Shown: positions 23,445-35,229 of the stretch, one piece after another | Numbering within the stretch: the first letter of the stretch is position 1 | How the letters are laid out: every line of letters starts with the position of its first letter | Origin: Siphonodentalium dalli | Lineage: Eukaryota > Mollusca > Scaphopoda > Gadilida > Siphonodentaliidae | Direction: 5' to 3' | Assembly: GCA_032622095.1 (NCBI GenBank) | Contig: CP136065.1 | Span: forward strand, 207,492,151 to 207,556,150 | DNA length: 64,000 nt | Program-made: the position numbers and the translations under genes | The notes under the pieces: generated by a model | Told to the model about the DNA's origin: nothing | What the model saw: the letters and a program-made list of their open reading frames with translations, nothing else | Databases searched by the model: none

Positions 23445-23945
23445 CGTTATCTCTGTGTTGCTACGACCGTTCGGTATTCTATCGTTATCTCTGTGTTGCT
23501 ACGACCGTTCGGTATTCTATCGGTATCTCTGTGTTGCTACGACCGTTCGGTATTCTATCGTTATCTCTGTGTTGATACGACCGTTCGGTATTCTATCGTT
23601 ATCTCTGTGTTGTTACGCGACCGTTCGATGTTCTATCGTTATGTCTGTGTTGCTGCGATCGCTCCGTATTCGATCGTTATCTCTGTGTTGCTACGACCGT
23701 TCGGTATTCTACCGTTATCTCTGGGTTGCTACGACCGTTCGGTATTCTATCGTTATCTCTGTTTTGCTACGACCGTTCGGTATTCTATCGTTATATCTGT
23801 GTTGTTACGCGACCGTTCGGTATTCTATCGTTATGTCTGTGTTGCTGCGATCGCTCCGTATTCGCTCGTTATCTCTGTGTTGCTACGACCGTTCGGTATT
23901 CTATCGTTATCTCTTTATTGCTACGCGACCGTTCGGTATTCGGTT
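23445..23945 (+). repeat. 38-bp satellite array, ~13 copies, with 5-unit higher-order repeat
   Basis: The consensus starts CGTTATCTCTGTGTTGCTAC and continues GACCGTTCGGTATTCTAT. Variant units (TTACGCGACC, then TGCGATCGCTCCGTATTCG) recur together 192 bp apart (23611 and 23803), giving a five-unit higher-order period. All three plus frames stay open through the array only because the unit lacks stops. I do not consider it protein-coding. Confidence 0.9.
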
Positions 23946-23996
23946 TCTTGATGTCGTGATGTCGTGACGGAAACAAATTAAACCATAATCAATTAA

Positions 23997-24363
23997 CCAG
24001 CCTGTTCTCTCGAAAATCCGACCATTATCTGCTTACAATATAACTTATTTAGGTAGATAATCTGCTGAGAATTGCCTCATTTGGATTCGATAATGTGATG
24101 AAAAGCGTTTTAGTCACATTATCGACTTATAATGACGCGATGCTAAGCAGATTATGTGCGGACAATGACAAAAATAAGCCAACTCACGACTTTTAGGTGT
24201 ATGCTCTTTAACATGCATGTGTTTTCGCTGTGGCCCGCTCCATAAAATTAAATAACAGACATGACTCCATTATCTGCTTATTTCAGAATCAAATAATCAC
24301 ATTATGTACCGATTTTACTTTATAGGTCGATTATTGCGTATTGGCGCGAGTATATGTTGCAGC
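23997..24363 (+). repeat. Dispersed repeat R1, copy 2
   Basis: Collinear with 50527-50898 and inverted relative to 16190-16565. It runs from CAGCCTGTTCTC to ATATGTTGCA. Confidence 0.8.
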
Positions 24364-24364
24364 A

Positions 24365-26980
24365 ACAAAGGAATGAGAGTTGTTGCCAATGAAGAATGTC
24401 CACCCACTATACGGCAGATGTTAAGAGGTTATATACGCCGCGAAAGAGTATGATTGGGGTATATACATATAGTTAAATATCAACAACATCAATATCAATA
24501 TACCCCTTCTATAATCTCACCTCACGTCGACACATTGCACTTGTGTATAACTATAATTCCACAATTGTCCAAACAATAAGAGAAATCAGTACATATTTGT
24601 GATTTGTGACACGGCTTGTCTTACTAACGGCATAAACATGCACAAGGAAGTTGGTCATCGCCCGTGAAAATACTGACCGCCAGTAATTCGGCAAGTAAAC
24701 TGTGCTAATCATTTGATCAGTGAAGGCCAAACGTTTACACATGAGATCCCCTGACTTCTCCTGTGAAATTTCAGCCAACCAAACACATGCATGTGGTATG
24801 TTACAAATGCAACATACGCCGTTATAATGAGTATTGCATTTTTCAATATATCGAATAATCCACCACTGACGAGGACACATTGTATGGTGTGATGTTGCCG
24901 TTGAGGGACTATGACAACAAAAGCACAAGGATATATTTAATTCTCGCAAAAAAGGTAGAACAAAACAAGAGGGGGGATTCCAATGGGACTAATGATACCC
25001 ACCCCTCTCCGCAGTTCACATGATATAAACTAGAGGTGGGACTGTCCCAATGGTACTAATGATACCCCCGCAGTGCAATTGGGTTACATTAAGGGTAGCC
25101 ATATTTATCTTTTCGAAAAAATAACATATGGAATACACGCTCGGGCAAAATTATGAATCTTGCGAAAGTAAGTCGAAAAGGGGGGTAACTTCACTAAAAA
25201 GTCGGACGTACCTCATAATCGCAGTTGTATAGGTTTCCATGGTATTAAATATATGTGCCAAGTTTTTTTTAATTGACCTGATAATGTAGGAATACAATCG
25301 TGTGATTTTGCGTAAAATGTCAAAGTCCACCCAAAAAGTAGGACGGACCTCATAATCGCAGTTGCACAGGTTTCCGTTGTACTAAATACATGTACGAAGT
25401 TAGTCCGTTTCAAAACGTTTAGTTGCAGCTACGAATGCCTGCACAATGTGGAGCAACTTCAACAGAATATTGCGTCCACGGACGGACGAACAGATATACG
25501 TGCCCTTAGACGGACATACCGACGGGCAAACAAGCTGATTCCTTTATACCCTCATAACTCATTACGGGGGTATAATTAATTAATATAGCGAGTGTTAAGT
25601 CTTATTTTCAAGAAAGCCGATATTCCTAATGTTCCTTCGCGTGGAATTGTTTATGTCTTGTGCCGACCCTTCCTAAATCTAAACTAGGCAATCGCAACGA
25701 TCAGGTGATACCTATTAGCAATAAAACAGTCTTCAGAAACCACATGTACATGTATACCAGACTGTATAACACTTAATGTTAATATGGGCAGGATCAATGC
25801 TAGGCTGAAAGGAATTAAAGTAACTTTGAAGTCAAACCACAGTTCGAAACATGGTTAGAAGGAACTAAATGTTTTCCATAGGCCACAGTGTTAATATTTG
25901 ACAACAGTCACAACAACCACGCTAAATTCTTGAGTTCCGAAGTACACGATGCATGCGTTCATGAAGAACAGCCCTTCCGACATATTTTCGCACAGAGATA
26001 CCGACTACCTTTCGAGGCATGCCTTTTTCATAAATCAACATACATTTTGCACTGCCCCACTTTTTGCACAGAATGTGAAAGTCTGACGGAAAGCAAACAC
26101 ACAGCCACAATCTCCCGCCATTGTTTGGACACGAACGCATTTCAGACTAGGAAACGCCCACGTTTTTACATGACACCGGTATTATATCTCTTGAATTAGT
26201 AAATTGATTTCCCAATCGCCAATCGCGCGCAAGAATTTGTTTAACTCGTATTCAAGATACCCTGTAAAAACGAAAGGGACGTAATTCTACTTATTTAGTT
26301 CATTCTGACCACATGTGTTGCTGAGGAACGATAACTCTATGTCTCACCAGAAACGATTGCTTGCGTTATTCCTCTCCCCACAACCACGTGTGATACGATA
26401 TGCGAGACCAACAGGCGGTGCTATATAGTAAATATAACCTATGTTGGGCGAACGACATCGAACAGATATCCTGATCTACAAGAAACACAAGTGTCCCGAA
26501 TTAATTTTCCCCAATGGTTCCTTATTTGCACAAATTTTGGGGTTGTTGTGTACTGGGCTCCGTGTGACCAAAATGTCCGGCTTATTTATGAAAAAATAGT
26601 GCTACGACAGCTCAACAGTAACAGCAGCGCGGTGTCATGAGTAGAAGATGAATGACAAATCCATACCGAGTCACAACCCTTGTACATTTCAATTCGTATG
26701 AAATATGAAGTTGGTGGGATACCTAAACATGTTGGGCGCCATTTCAGAGAGGGTTTCCTGACTTATTTAGACAATAAATGTTGCTTTAATTTCCACCGTT
26801 TCAGAGAAATTCCCCAAAACATAACCCTTTCTCAAACAAGAGTTTCTGGTGAGAAGCGTTAGGAACTTGTGGCTGTGGTTGGATTCAATATGAAAGTCTC
26901 AATGACACTGTAGCTCATCTTGAGAATTAGTTAATTTTTTGCTGAGCAATGAATATAATGTTAAATAAGAAGGAACGTAA
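24365..26980. other. No gene recognised; one dispersed repeat with internal direct repeat
   Basis: At 25205 and 25341 the phrase CCTCATAATCGCAGTTG is repeated about 136 bp apart, inside a block (about 25080-25570) ending with CGGACGGACGAACA-like text that is common in mollusc interspersed repeats. Frames at 24551-24949 (minus, 132 codons) and 25888-26199 (plus, 103 codons) carry no motif that I recognise. Confidence 0.45.
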
Positions 26981-26981
26981 A

Positions 26982-27750
26982 CTAGAGGTCACCCCGAAGA
27001 TCCATATGAAGTTTGGTGATGATCGGAATAGGGACGTGGTCTGAAGGGTGCGCCAAATGATTTAGTCATACAACGAGTAAATACCAAGATGGTCGCTGGT
27101 GGCCACGTTTTTCAACAAATTTCGGTCAAAATAGAAGGCTCCCATCTAGAGGTCACACCGAAAATCTATATGAAGTTTGATGATCATCAGATGAGGGATG
27201 TGGTCTGTGGGGTGTGCCAGAGTATTTAGTCATGCTAAGAGTAAAATCAAAGATGGCTGTCGGCGGCTATGTTTTTCATCGAAAAATGTTCAAATTTGAT
27301 AGCTCCCATCTAGAGGTGATTCTAAACATGCCTGTAAATTTTCAATAAATGCAGGGTATGCCAATGGATTCACATTTAAAATCTAAGAAGGCTGCTGGCG
27401 GCCATTTGTTTTTAAACTTTCGGTCAAAATAGGAGGATCCCATCTAGAAGTCACACCGAAGATCCATATGAAGTTTGGTGATGGTCGGATGAGGGATGTG
27501 GTCCGAAGGGTATGTCAAAGGATTTAGTCATCCAAATAGTAAAATCCAAGATGGCTGTCAGCGGCCATTTTTTACGTCGAAAATCATTCAAACTCGATAA
27601 CTCCCATCTACACTGATCACAATCGTGCCTGCAAAATAAAAATAAAATGATCCGGCCATAATTACTGACTGTAGGGTGTGCCGATGGAAAAAATCGATAG
27701 CTATAGGTCACCCTGAAGCTACATATGAAGTTTTGTGAAGATCGGATCTT
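26982..27750 (+). repeat. Diverged tandem repeat, ~130-165 bp units
   Basis: CTAGAGGTCACNCCGAAGAT-like unit starts occur at 26982, 27145, 27310, 27443 and about 27607. Each is followed by GATCGGA, TTTAGTCAT, AAGATGGCTG and GGCCA blocks. The same text recurs at 55850-56640. Confidence 0.75.
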
Positions 27751-27754
27751 CAAC

Positions 27755-28560
27755 AAGTAGTCACACAGACTTGGTTTCTAGTATCAATGGCTTCCAAAAT
27801 GCTCAATGCATGGCCATATCCATAATGCAAAAGTGCAAACAAATGATAATAGGATAACTTTTTAAAGATGTTTTTTTTACAGCTGCCGATGTAAGCTGAC
27901 ATTTCCTGGGGTGCCATTTGATGATTAATGTATACATATAGCTTGGCATCACTATCAGATTCTATAACCAATTAGGTGTGTCAGCCAGTAGGTTAAAATA
28001 TTTCTAACTTAAAGCTGGCAATTAGGTAGTAATATATATATATATAGTTGTACCGTTTTTTTCAGAAGATATGTCCACTTTAACCGAATGTTATTTTTTG
28101 CATTTGTATGATACATATTTAATTGCAACATCAAATGCTTCCCTAATTGTGTTATTAGAAACATATTTTACAGCACATAGAACGACTTGGATAAACATCT
28201 ATATAGTAGCCTACTTTCGACACATTGCTTGTGGTTCGAAACGTCAGGTACATAGAAAACAGAAGCTCATTTAGTTCATTTTGGCAATTCAACAGCTCTT
28301 GTGTGGTTGGATTTTTTCGCAACTGGTGGTTATTTCAGTTCACAATTTTGACCGAAAGTTGGGAAATACTTTCTTCCTCTAGAACGACCCATTCTACACA
28401 ACTGAATTCGTCGAAATTTAAACTATTTTTAGCCGGAAGCTTTTTTAGAAACGAAAATTAATATTCTGTGAACAATTATTGAATCAAAGTTTGCTTCCAA
28501 CTATCTATGTTGTTAACACACCTGTATTTGTGTTATTTGATACCAGCATAATCAGTAAAT
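27755..28560. other. No gene recognised
   Basis: Short frames only; a TA microsatellite lies at about 28030. Confidence 0.5.
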
Positions 28561-28564
28561 TCTA

Positions 28565-29306
28565 AGTCTAAAACTGGCATATTTGTGTTAGAAATGATCG
28601 GACCGGACCAAAATTCAATCTGTATTTTCACGTGATTAGTCCACATACAAAACTTGATGGCAAATTCGATTATATAATTATAATTAGTTAACATCTGAAC
28701 ACCAAATATAAACTAAAAACATTCTGGTTGAACAAAACGGAATTTAACTGAATTTTTCTGTACCTGTATTTGACCTGTATTTACAAAGCGATTGGTCCAC
28801 ATGCCATATATAAACAGCAACCAAATAGCAGTAAAGTTATCATCCGGACATCAAAATAATCAATACATTCTAAGTCGAAAGGGGGCATAACTCCGTCAGA
28901 TATTATGGGAATGAAACCACATTCGAACTTGACCTGGATTTCCATGTGATTAATCCACACACACGATTTGAAATTTATCAGATAACTCGAGTTATCATCC
29001 GAACAAAAACATGATCATAAAACGTCGAAAAGGGGCACAGCGCCTTCAGAAATGGTCAGACGGGACACAAATTCGAACTTGAGCGGGACTTTCAAATATG
29101 AAGGACACATACCAAGTTTAATTACATTCTGTCAAATAATCTTAAAGTTACAATCCAGACAACAAACGTTTCGGCTGGACAAACACACGGACGAGCAGAC
29201 AGACGGACGCCGCTCATTTCTATAATCCCCCCAAAAAAACGTTTCGGGTGGACGACTAATATCAGAACAATCTCAACCTTTGTTCGATTACTTAGGGCAT
29301 TACTGT
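28565..29306 (+). repeat. Dispersed repeat with CATAACTCC-type units and CGGACGG tail
   Basis: Three loosely repeated units (GGGGCATAACTCCGTCAGA, CAAATTCGAACTTGA, TTATCATCCGGACA-like phrases) end in AGACGGACGCCG and a CCCCCC...GGGTGGAC end. The family recurs inverted at 30200-30690 and direct at 59410-59830. A lone mariner-like MITE end is at 29284-29306. Confidence 0.55.
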
Positions 29307-29309
29307 AGT

Positions 29310-30190
29310 TGTTTCAAACGTAAACTTTCCAACTATTGAGAAATTTTATCGAAGTTGAGGGCGAGACACGTCCGTCGGGTGTACTGAACAGTACATGTCA
29401 TATAGTGCTTTTGTCATAATCATGCGTGTGTCAATTAATCTATAGGTGAGTCTTTGATCTATTGCGGCTCCCTATCTCTCAATAAAGTCACTGATATAGT
29501 TATTTGCTAAGGTCTTAACAAGTGTCTCGTTTGTGAGTTTGATTAAATCCTGCTCGCGTGCCCGGACATTGATCCACCTGACGTAAATGTTATAATTTAC
29601 AAGATATCAGATACGGTACCGGGCCTATTTTACAAAAGCTTTAAAGAAACTTCCATTTCGTTTGTGATTTCCTATACAAATACATGCTATGTTTTCTTTC
29701 GCTATAAGTAATCTTGTTGATAAATACCTTGGATCGGAAATTCTTGTTTTGTTGATTGGATTCTGTTTAAAAATATCCGACACTATTGGGCGCTTATGGT
29801 AGGCGTACATTCCTTAGTCAGGTAAGATGCTATTCGGATAACAAATGCGGAGTTTGTCTTCGTTGCACTTCTAGTCTTCAAGATAAACTCTATATTGCAA
29901 TAATATAATCTTCGAGGCCAGAATAAGACCAATAAGACTTGCATTCCCGCGATAGACGCATAGGCTATAAATATGTTATAATATGCTCATGTCGACGGTT
30001 CATGTACTCTAAAATAACTATACATGTACATATTGATAGGTATTTGACCTTTTTATATACAGAGTAGTGGATCGATGGTTCTTCATTGTTACAACATCAA
30101 GACAAATGTAGCAACGAACCATCATATTTTCAGGAAAAGGTGCAGGTAAAAATGTATATTTCTTTTCGGTGCAAAATTTTCCCATCTTCT
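29310..30190. other. No gene recognised
   Basis: No motif-bearing frame or repeat match seen. Confidence 0.5.
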
Positions 30191-30199
30191 CTGAACGTC

Positions 30200-30690
30200 A
30201 TTTATTGTCCCCCGAAAACATTCGGAGGACATTTATAATCAGCATGTCCGCCCATCCCTGTCCGCATGATGACTTGATCAATATTCAACATAATTTCGTG
30301 ATATTTGGTAGGCTGTTTCACATTTGAGAAGATGCAGGTCAAGTTCGAAAGTGATCATGGTCCGATGGTTTTTTGACGGAGTTATGCCCCTTTTTTACTT
30401 ACAAAATCTCTATTTTCATATATTGTCCACATGGTAACTTGAACAAAATTCAACAGATTTATTTTATATTTGGTATGTGGTTCAATCTTGAGAAGACGCA
30501 TGCCAAGTTCGAATGTGCTCACAGTTCATGATGATTTTTGACGGAGGTCTGCCCCTTTTTCGACTTAGAAATCTGTTTTCTTGTTGTCCGCATAGTAAAG
30601 TCAAAATAATTTCTTGATATTTGGTACGTGGTTCACATTTCAGAAGACGCCGGCCAAGTTCGAATTTGGTCACCGTCCGGTGATGGCATC
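30200..30690 (-). repeat. Inverted copy of the CATAACTCC-type dispersed repeat
   Basis: Begins TTGTCCCCCGAAAACATTCG and carries repeated units AAGTTCGAANGTG and GGAGTTATGCCCCTTTTT, the reverse complement of the text at 28870-29240. Confidence 0.55.
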
Positions 30691-30708
30691 CTAAACCATG
30701 TCAATCGA

Positions 30709-31037
30709 CTGTCCAGCAAAACCCGGTCTATAGTAAGGCCAGCCACAAGTCAGTCCAACAAAATCCGGTTTATAGTAAGGCCAGCCACGAGACAGTCCAA
30801 CAGTACCCGGTTATAGTAAGGCCAGCCACTAGTCAGTCCAACAAAACCCGGTTTATAGTAAGGCCAGCCACAAGACAGTCCAACAAAACCCGGTTTATCG
30901 TAAGGCCAGCCACAAGTCAGTCCAATAAAACCCGGTTTATAGTAAGGCCAGCACTGAGATAGTCCCAACAAAATCCGGGGTATAGTAAGACAAGCCCTGA
31001 TAAATCCGATTTATACATTTAGTAAGACCAGTCCTGA
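30709..31037. repeat. 42-bp tandem repeat, ~7-8 copies
   Basis: CAGTCCAACAAAACCCGG-type unit starts at 30751, 30793, 30834, 30876 and 30918, then a degenerate tail. Because 42 is a multiple of three, the minus strand stays open for 73 codons (30750-30971) with a 14-residue period (GWPYYKPGFVGLT). I treat it as a minisatellite. Confidence 0.85.
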
Positions 31038-31039
31038 GA

Positions 31040-32330
31040 TGACGAAACCGTCCTTATTAGCGTTTGTCACATTGAGCGGAAGTATACAAGGTCATTATTT
31101 GTCGACCCTTATTTGTCGACCTATATTGTCCAATGGAAATATTCTCAGAAAGCTACATTTCTAAGACTCGCATCGCTAGCGACGGCATCTATAATGACCT
31201 TACAGGTAGATTATTAAATCGAGCCATTGTATATAAGCCATATATTACTATATTCAGTAGAAAACATGCAATAAATGAATGACTTTTATTCAGATATGTG
31301 TGCAAAATACACTAATGTACTCTATATGACGATGTAAAACAACATGCTAATTATAATGAAAATGTGTAAATGCCTTAAGCCTTTCACTCATTTTCGTTAC
31401 AATTAGCAGGTATATATCCGTGATTCTGTGTGTGCATCCTGTGTGTAATTTAACTCTCATTCTTGACTCATATTAATTGGGGGGGGGGGGGTATGTTATA
31501 TTGAGTGTAGAAAGAAATGCGCCCATAAATGACTGTATTTATGTACAGTCTCCCTTTAATAGAGATTATCCGATATGTTAAACAACATAAATATACAAGA
31601 CTGGGATTTGGCAGTTGCGTGTGTGTGTGTTTGTCATAATGTGTTCTTACTGAGACATTGTGGCCCTTTGCGATAGCATAAAATAATTTGCGCCGGCGTG
31701 ATGGTGTTAGTTATTGGAGATATTTAAAATTATTCCAACTCATGTCCATATATATAATAAAACTAATACATATTTTGTCAAAGAAAGGGACTCAACGGTT
31801 TTAAACATTATTATATATATTTATAATGAAGAATAAAGCAGTCACAAATATTCCAGCCCAATGAAAACAAATGTTGATATGCAGTGAGGTCCACTCATGC
31901 AGGGAACAATCAATTGGAATTAGGCCACAGTGTTAAGACATATGGTGGTCAGCTTTAATTTGGTTATGGTCCCATGACCCACAACTCATATCAGCCCAAT
32001 TTTTCATTGATCAGGTATGACATGAACATTCCCAAATATAGAAAATTATTTATGGGTAGTTGTTGCCTTTATAATTGAAAGTAATCAGTAAATTTCGCGA
32101 ACCAAGAAACATCAAGTCTCCTCTCATGATCTTCAGATATAATATCATGGACATATGAACTGCAGTTTTGAAAAAAAGAATATGGTGTACAGAAGTTCCT
32201 GGTACCGGAAAACAGTAAAATTTTATATATTGTTCATGCCATAACAGTGAAGTAAATGAGGTTATAATATCAAATGGGTCAATGGTTCTTAAATATTGTG
32301 TTACAAGACAGGTCAAGTTCTATCTCCGGT
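31040..32330. other. No gene recognised; poly-G and AT-rich tracts
   Basis: A 13-base G run sits near 31480-31492. Otherwise there is only AT-rich, non-coding sequence. Confidence 0.5.
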
Positions 32331-32332
32331 TC

Positions 32333-32600
32333 CGTCCAGAGTTATACGGACCTTTGTTCACTTTGAAATTCGGAATCTCTTGGTCTTTGTTTCCTGTTGA
32401 TAACTGCAGTTAGGATTTATTAATCACCACCAAACTGTGTATGTGGCTGAATACTCAAAAACTGTGCTTGAATATGGAATTTTTCAAATAATTCTGTCCA
32501 AACTTATGGGCCCTTTGCTACTTTGTGTTTAATTGTATTCGTTTTCGGTTGATAACTCCAAACTGTGGAATCCTTCTGAAATGCAAAATACGTATTATGA
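32333..32600 (+). repeat. Diverged direct repeat, ~170-bp period
   Basis: TCCGTCCAGAGTTATACGGACC near 32333 corresponds to TCTGTCCAAACTTATGGGCCC near 32503, followed in both by CTTTGTTCACTTTG-like and GTTGATAACT text. Confidence 0.5.
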
Positions 32601-32885
32601 CGGTCCTTTAATTGTTGTCACCGTGATCATTTGACTATTTGGGCTCTGACAAGGCAAAATATTAAAAACATGCTGACTGCCTTTTTTGAAAGACCACACA
32701 CGAATGGGCTTATAGGGCCGGTCACATTGTTTGTCTGATCAGATGTGGCATATTTAAAAGCCACTTAATGAATCTCTTTGGGACATCTAGATAAATACGA
32801 AATATTTGATATTATAATACACCCCTAATGTGCCATCAAAAGTCTTAAATTCGTCGGCTCTGTTCAACCGTTCGCACTGTAGTAA

Positions 32886-33545
32886 GACAAACGCTCTTTA
32901 TTGTCACCATATCAGGAAACGATTATGAGCAGACGCTCTTTATTGTTCCATGCTCAACGGATTATGGGGTTAGAGCCATACGGAGGTATTCACCCACACA
33001 TTAGAGCATGCTTGGCAGTGATCGCTTGTGTCACATTCCGGTCCGGGAGTTCGAATAGGTCGATAAATAAGAGAAATACATTTATACGGATTTTATATCT
33101 CACAATTTATTTTTATTTAATGCCACTTGGCTGTTTGCGCTCCAAAACACGCATAATAATATTCGCTTTTGAATTTTCTCCGGTTTCGAAAGAGGTCGAT
33201 CACAGGTATTGGAATTTGTGTAAAAAAATAGGTTTTTATGACGATATACTCCTCTGAATGAGAATAGATTGAAAAGGTACGAAGGCTGTGGTATCGCCCA
33301 TTTTCGCTACCCGTCCACTTCAACACCCATTTCACAACAATTATCAGTTGATCTCACCTAATTTTTTTCAAACTTGTAAAATGGTCACCCGTCTATAACC
33401 TTACCAGGATAATTTTTTATATGAGCTCTTTTAATAGCCGTGTATGACAGAAGTTCCCACAAATTTCACACGATTCTCAAACGGATCGACCTCATTCGAG
33501 TAATACGTCACGATTTTTACCTTCCTCAAAAACCCGAACTGGGAA
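32886..33545 (+). repeat. Dispersed repeat R2, copy 1
   Basis: Starts with paired CGCTCTTTATTGT motifs (32892 and 32934) and continues through GGTCGATAAATAAG, a variable segment, GGTATTGGAATTTGTGTAAA, ATACTCCTCTGAATGAGAAT, GTTGATCTCACCT and CACACGATTCTCAAACGGAT. The reverse complement is present at 46190-46780, and part of it at 61750-62330. Confidence 0.75.
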
Positions 33546-33549
33546 GCGG

Positions 33550-35225
33550 AACGAAGTTTATGGTTGACAAATTTCCAGCTTTCGGTTTGGGTTAAAGTGT
33601 CTATAATAGATGTGCGATAAAACAATAAAATGTTTCCTTATAGGCAATAACTCCCAAGTTATCAGGGAAAAGACAATGAAATTTGAAAGACAGTAATGCA
33701 TCATTGATCACATCGATCTGGTAGCATGGCACCAATTTGCTACATTTTATAATTTTCTGTATTATTCACGAATGTATGTTATAGGTTTTTTTTCCACAAT
33801 CATGTAGGTTTTACAGTTTGAACATTTATTCCGGGGAGGTCTATGGATTCTGTGTTGGAGTAAGTTCAACTCGGTCACCATTTGATAGGTGGGCTCTCTA
33901 CTTATGTTTGTAGAGGCCTGCTGAACAAAACAGAACCCATAGCCACTGCCGGTGTGGTTGCGTCACTTCATTTGCAATAATTCACGCACAACATCTCTCA
34001 CACTTTCATTCATCAAAACTCTTAGTGCCTAATTTTATTAATATGTCATTCTTAAATGATCTTAATGATTTAAAATGGTTTCACTAGCAAACCAAGTTCG
34101 GTACCGGTTACTCTGAAATTTATCTTATCATTCTTAGGGAATTTCAACACATAATTTAATAAGGAAATATATCTCTTGAAGTCCATTATAACTATATTTA
34201 TTCTTTTGGTCATTTGAAATTTAGAAATTGTTTGCTGATAACATCTATTAATCTGAGGACCATTGTGGAAATAAGTCTGCCCATTTATGGGTCAGACTTT
34301 TCAATGTCATCCTCGGTGCGATGGGTGAGTCTTATTACATCATAAAGACCACTTCTTTAAAAAAATTATATATTCTATTAAATAAATTATAATGAAACTG
34401 AATTTAATCTTTCAAATTATTGTTTGATTTATATTGATACTGTTTAGATTTTTTCTCATATGCTTAAAATCAGTTGTGTACAATCTAAACTGTAATATCT
34501 TATGGTCCATTCAAACTGTAGGACCTTTTTGTAATATGTTTTTACATCGCACCAAATAAATCTATCTATCTATCTCAGTTACATACCATATATTGCCCTT
34601 GTGTAGTGCCTTGTGTGACTGCTGCGTTCAACAACATCGTTCACCATAATATTCGTATCCGTCAGATGCAACAAGAATTATTTAGAAAGTTCTGCATCTC
34701 TGTCAAATCGTTCAGCGTATCTCAAGATTGCACAGACGTGACATCTATATCATCCAGTTTCTGCAATGCATCCTAGCATGCCAATTATCCGGCACATTGG
34801 GACTAAATGAAATTTCCCAAAACACAATTGTTTAAAACGCACAATCAGCATTCCTGATGATGAACCGGAATTTGTATATATATAATACGTCGAATATCAC
34901 AGTACACTTTCAGTGTAACAAAACGTTATTATTCGAACAAGTCATGTGCTTTCACGAGATGTGCTATATGATCCTAAATTTGTTAGTATTTAGGTTATCC
35001 AATAAATTTTGTTCCGACTCGGCTAAAGATGATCCATAGAAAACTTCCGTGACTGTAGCTTTCGTGTTTGCGGTGACATCTACCAGAACCAAAAGGCAAT
35101 CCTTTTAGATATAAGGTGCACAGTCACCGAAACATGACAGCCACTCCAATTTTTACAATATGCTTTGACAAAGTTTGATTATAGTCACACCACTGGTCAT
35201 ACACGCAACTTCATGGCAACGGTTG
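33550..35225. other. No gene recognised; TCTA microsatellite
   Basis: A short (TCTA)n run at about 34561-34576 follows an AAATAAA, which could be the 3' tail of an old retroposon. No coding motif was seen. Confidence 0.45.
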
Positions 35226-35229
35226 TTTT

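Noticed and set aside
23301-23967. Open frames of up to 216 codons over the 38-bp array
   Set aside because: Open only because the repeat unit lacks stops; 38 is not a multiple of three and all three frames are open.
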